Of a stretch of DNA of 28,630 bases, positions 28,197 through 28,630 are shown piece by piece. The translations under genes were made by a program, and so were the position numbers. The stretch spans positions 1 through 28,630 of the forward strand of contig DCHT01000022.1 of assembly GCA_002314885.1 (NCBI GenBank), in the 5' to 3' direction. Position 1 is the first letter of the stretch, and each line of letters begins with the position of its first letter. Source of the DNA: Bacteroidales bacterium UBA1745. GTDB taxonomy: Bacteria; Bacteroidota; Bacteroidia; Bacteroidales; UBA932. The notes below the pieces were generated by a model. That model worked only from the letters and a program-made list of their open reading frames with translations. It was not told the DNA's origin and searched no databases.

Positions 28197-28630
28197 TATT
28201 TGTTCTTATTGTACTTGGTGTCGCTTGAGCGGGTCATAGTAGAGTTGACGATGCGCTCAACCTCGATTGCTGGATTGGAGTTGTAGATGAGGTGGCTGGA
28301 GTTGATGAGTTCCACCTTCAGGCGGTCCTTTGCGTTGATCTTGCAAAGAGCGGAGTTGGAGAGGTTCACCTCAGCGACGTTGACGGAGATGCCGTCAGCA
28401 TTGAGGGTAGAAGAGTTAGAGCCTTCCACGCCGAGTTTGTCACCCATACCGGTGAGAGTGAGGGCAGCGCTGTTCTTGGCATTGACCTGGAGATTGTGGA
28501 ATTCACCGTCTGCATTGGTGATGCTGGAACCGGCAACGGCTGCGATGAAGTTGTCGCAGTTGAGCACGAGAGTAGATGATGCGGAGTTGTCTGCGATGTA
28601 CTCAACCTCTTTTGCATAAAGGTCGAAACG
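28196..28630 (-). CDS. GIN-domain (DUF2807) protein, partial at its N-terminus
   Basis: 144 residues of the C-terminal part of a right-handed beta-repeat protein; the frame stays open through the right edge (…RFDLYAKEVEYIADNSASS…), so the signal peptide and N-terminus lie outside. The regular SS/NS-containing turns (GSSITNADGEFHNLQVNA, GSNSSTLNADGISVNVAEV, NSALCKINAKDRLKVELINSS) and the terminal LIYNSNPAIEVERIVNSTM are typical of the head domain of DUF2807 putative adhesins, which are usually exported. The function is unknown. The stop codon overlaps the dipeptidase start (TAATG), so it is the upstream gene of that operon. An internal GTG at 28567 is not the true start. Confidence 0.85.
   Translation of the reverse strand, partial: RFDLYAKEVEYIADNSASSTLVLNCDNFIAAVAGSSITNADGEFHNLQVNAKNSAALTLTGMGDKLGVEGSNSSTLNADGISVNVAEVNLSNSALCKINAKDRLKVELINSSHLIYNSNPAIEVERIVNSTMTRSSDTKYNKNK

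Overview
The window looks like chromosomal DNA of a gut-type member of the Bacteroidales. The evidence is the promoter style (TAnnTTTG -7 boxes, weak or absent Shine-Dalgarno sequences), Bacteroidetes-typical families (PPi-dependent phosphofructokinase, TamL, a DUF5723 outer-membrane protein, a GIN/DUF2807 protein, a fimbrillin-like lipoprotein, a long-form QueA) and an overall GC near 50 %. The genus cannot be fixed from the sequence. I see no tRNA or rRNA gene, insertion sequence, CRISPR array or prophage.

Layout: 1-2659 holds central metabolism (PPi-phosphofructokinase and a divergent purine nucleoside phosphorylase). 2660-11068 is a block of cell-envelope and secreted genes: a catalytically gutted calcineurin-like phosphoesterase, topoisomerase III, a membrane-anchored LytTR regulator, a lipoprotein fusing a fimbrillin-like region to an intact calcineurin-like phosphoesterase, and a two-gene operon of phosphodiester glycosidase and GH18 lipoprotein. 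11156-16957 carries a cytoplasmic GH13 amylase, TamL, a SpoU/TrmH RNA methyltransferase and RarA. 17029-19624 encodes two convergent outer-membrane proteins. 19625-19859 is non-coding and contains a dif-like site, a hairpin and a repeat. 19860-25425 holds a deoxynucleoside kinase, RlmD/TrmA-type methyltransferase plus Ca2+/Na+ antiporter (operon), a PlsC-like acyltransferase and QueA. 25426-25972 is an AT-rich control region with an array of TTTACA/TGTAAA operators ahead of an XRE repressor and a degenerate dihydroorotate-dehydrogenase-like gene. The window ends with a GIN-domain/M19 dipeptidase operon cut by the right edge.

The gene set is mostly ordinary; the most unusual signals are in the DNA itself. 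(1) The tetranucleotide CATG is almost absent: reading the whole window by eye I found one copy, against roughly 110 expected. (2) A family of palindromes (core CACTAGT-CTGCRCCAC) sits at the 3' ends of genes, where copies act as terminators and even supply stop codons. (3) A site at 19711-19738 closely resembles a Xer/dif recombination site, with an inverted second half-site beside it. (4) Divergent gene pairs share compact back-to-back -7 boxes whose spacings cluster near 12, 22 and 34 bp, and several transcripts look leaderless. (5) Two genes look like pseudoenzymes, one derived from a calcineurin-like phosphoesterase and one from dihydroorotate dehydrogenase.
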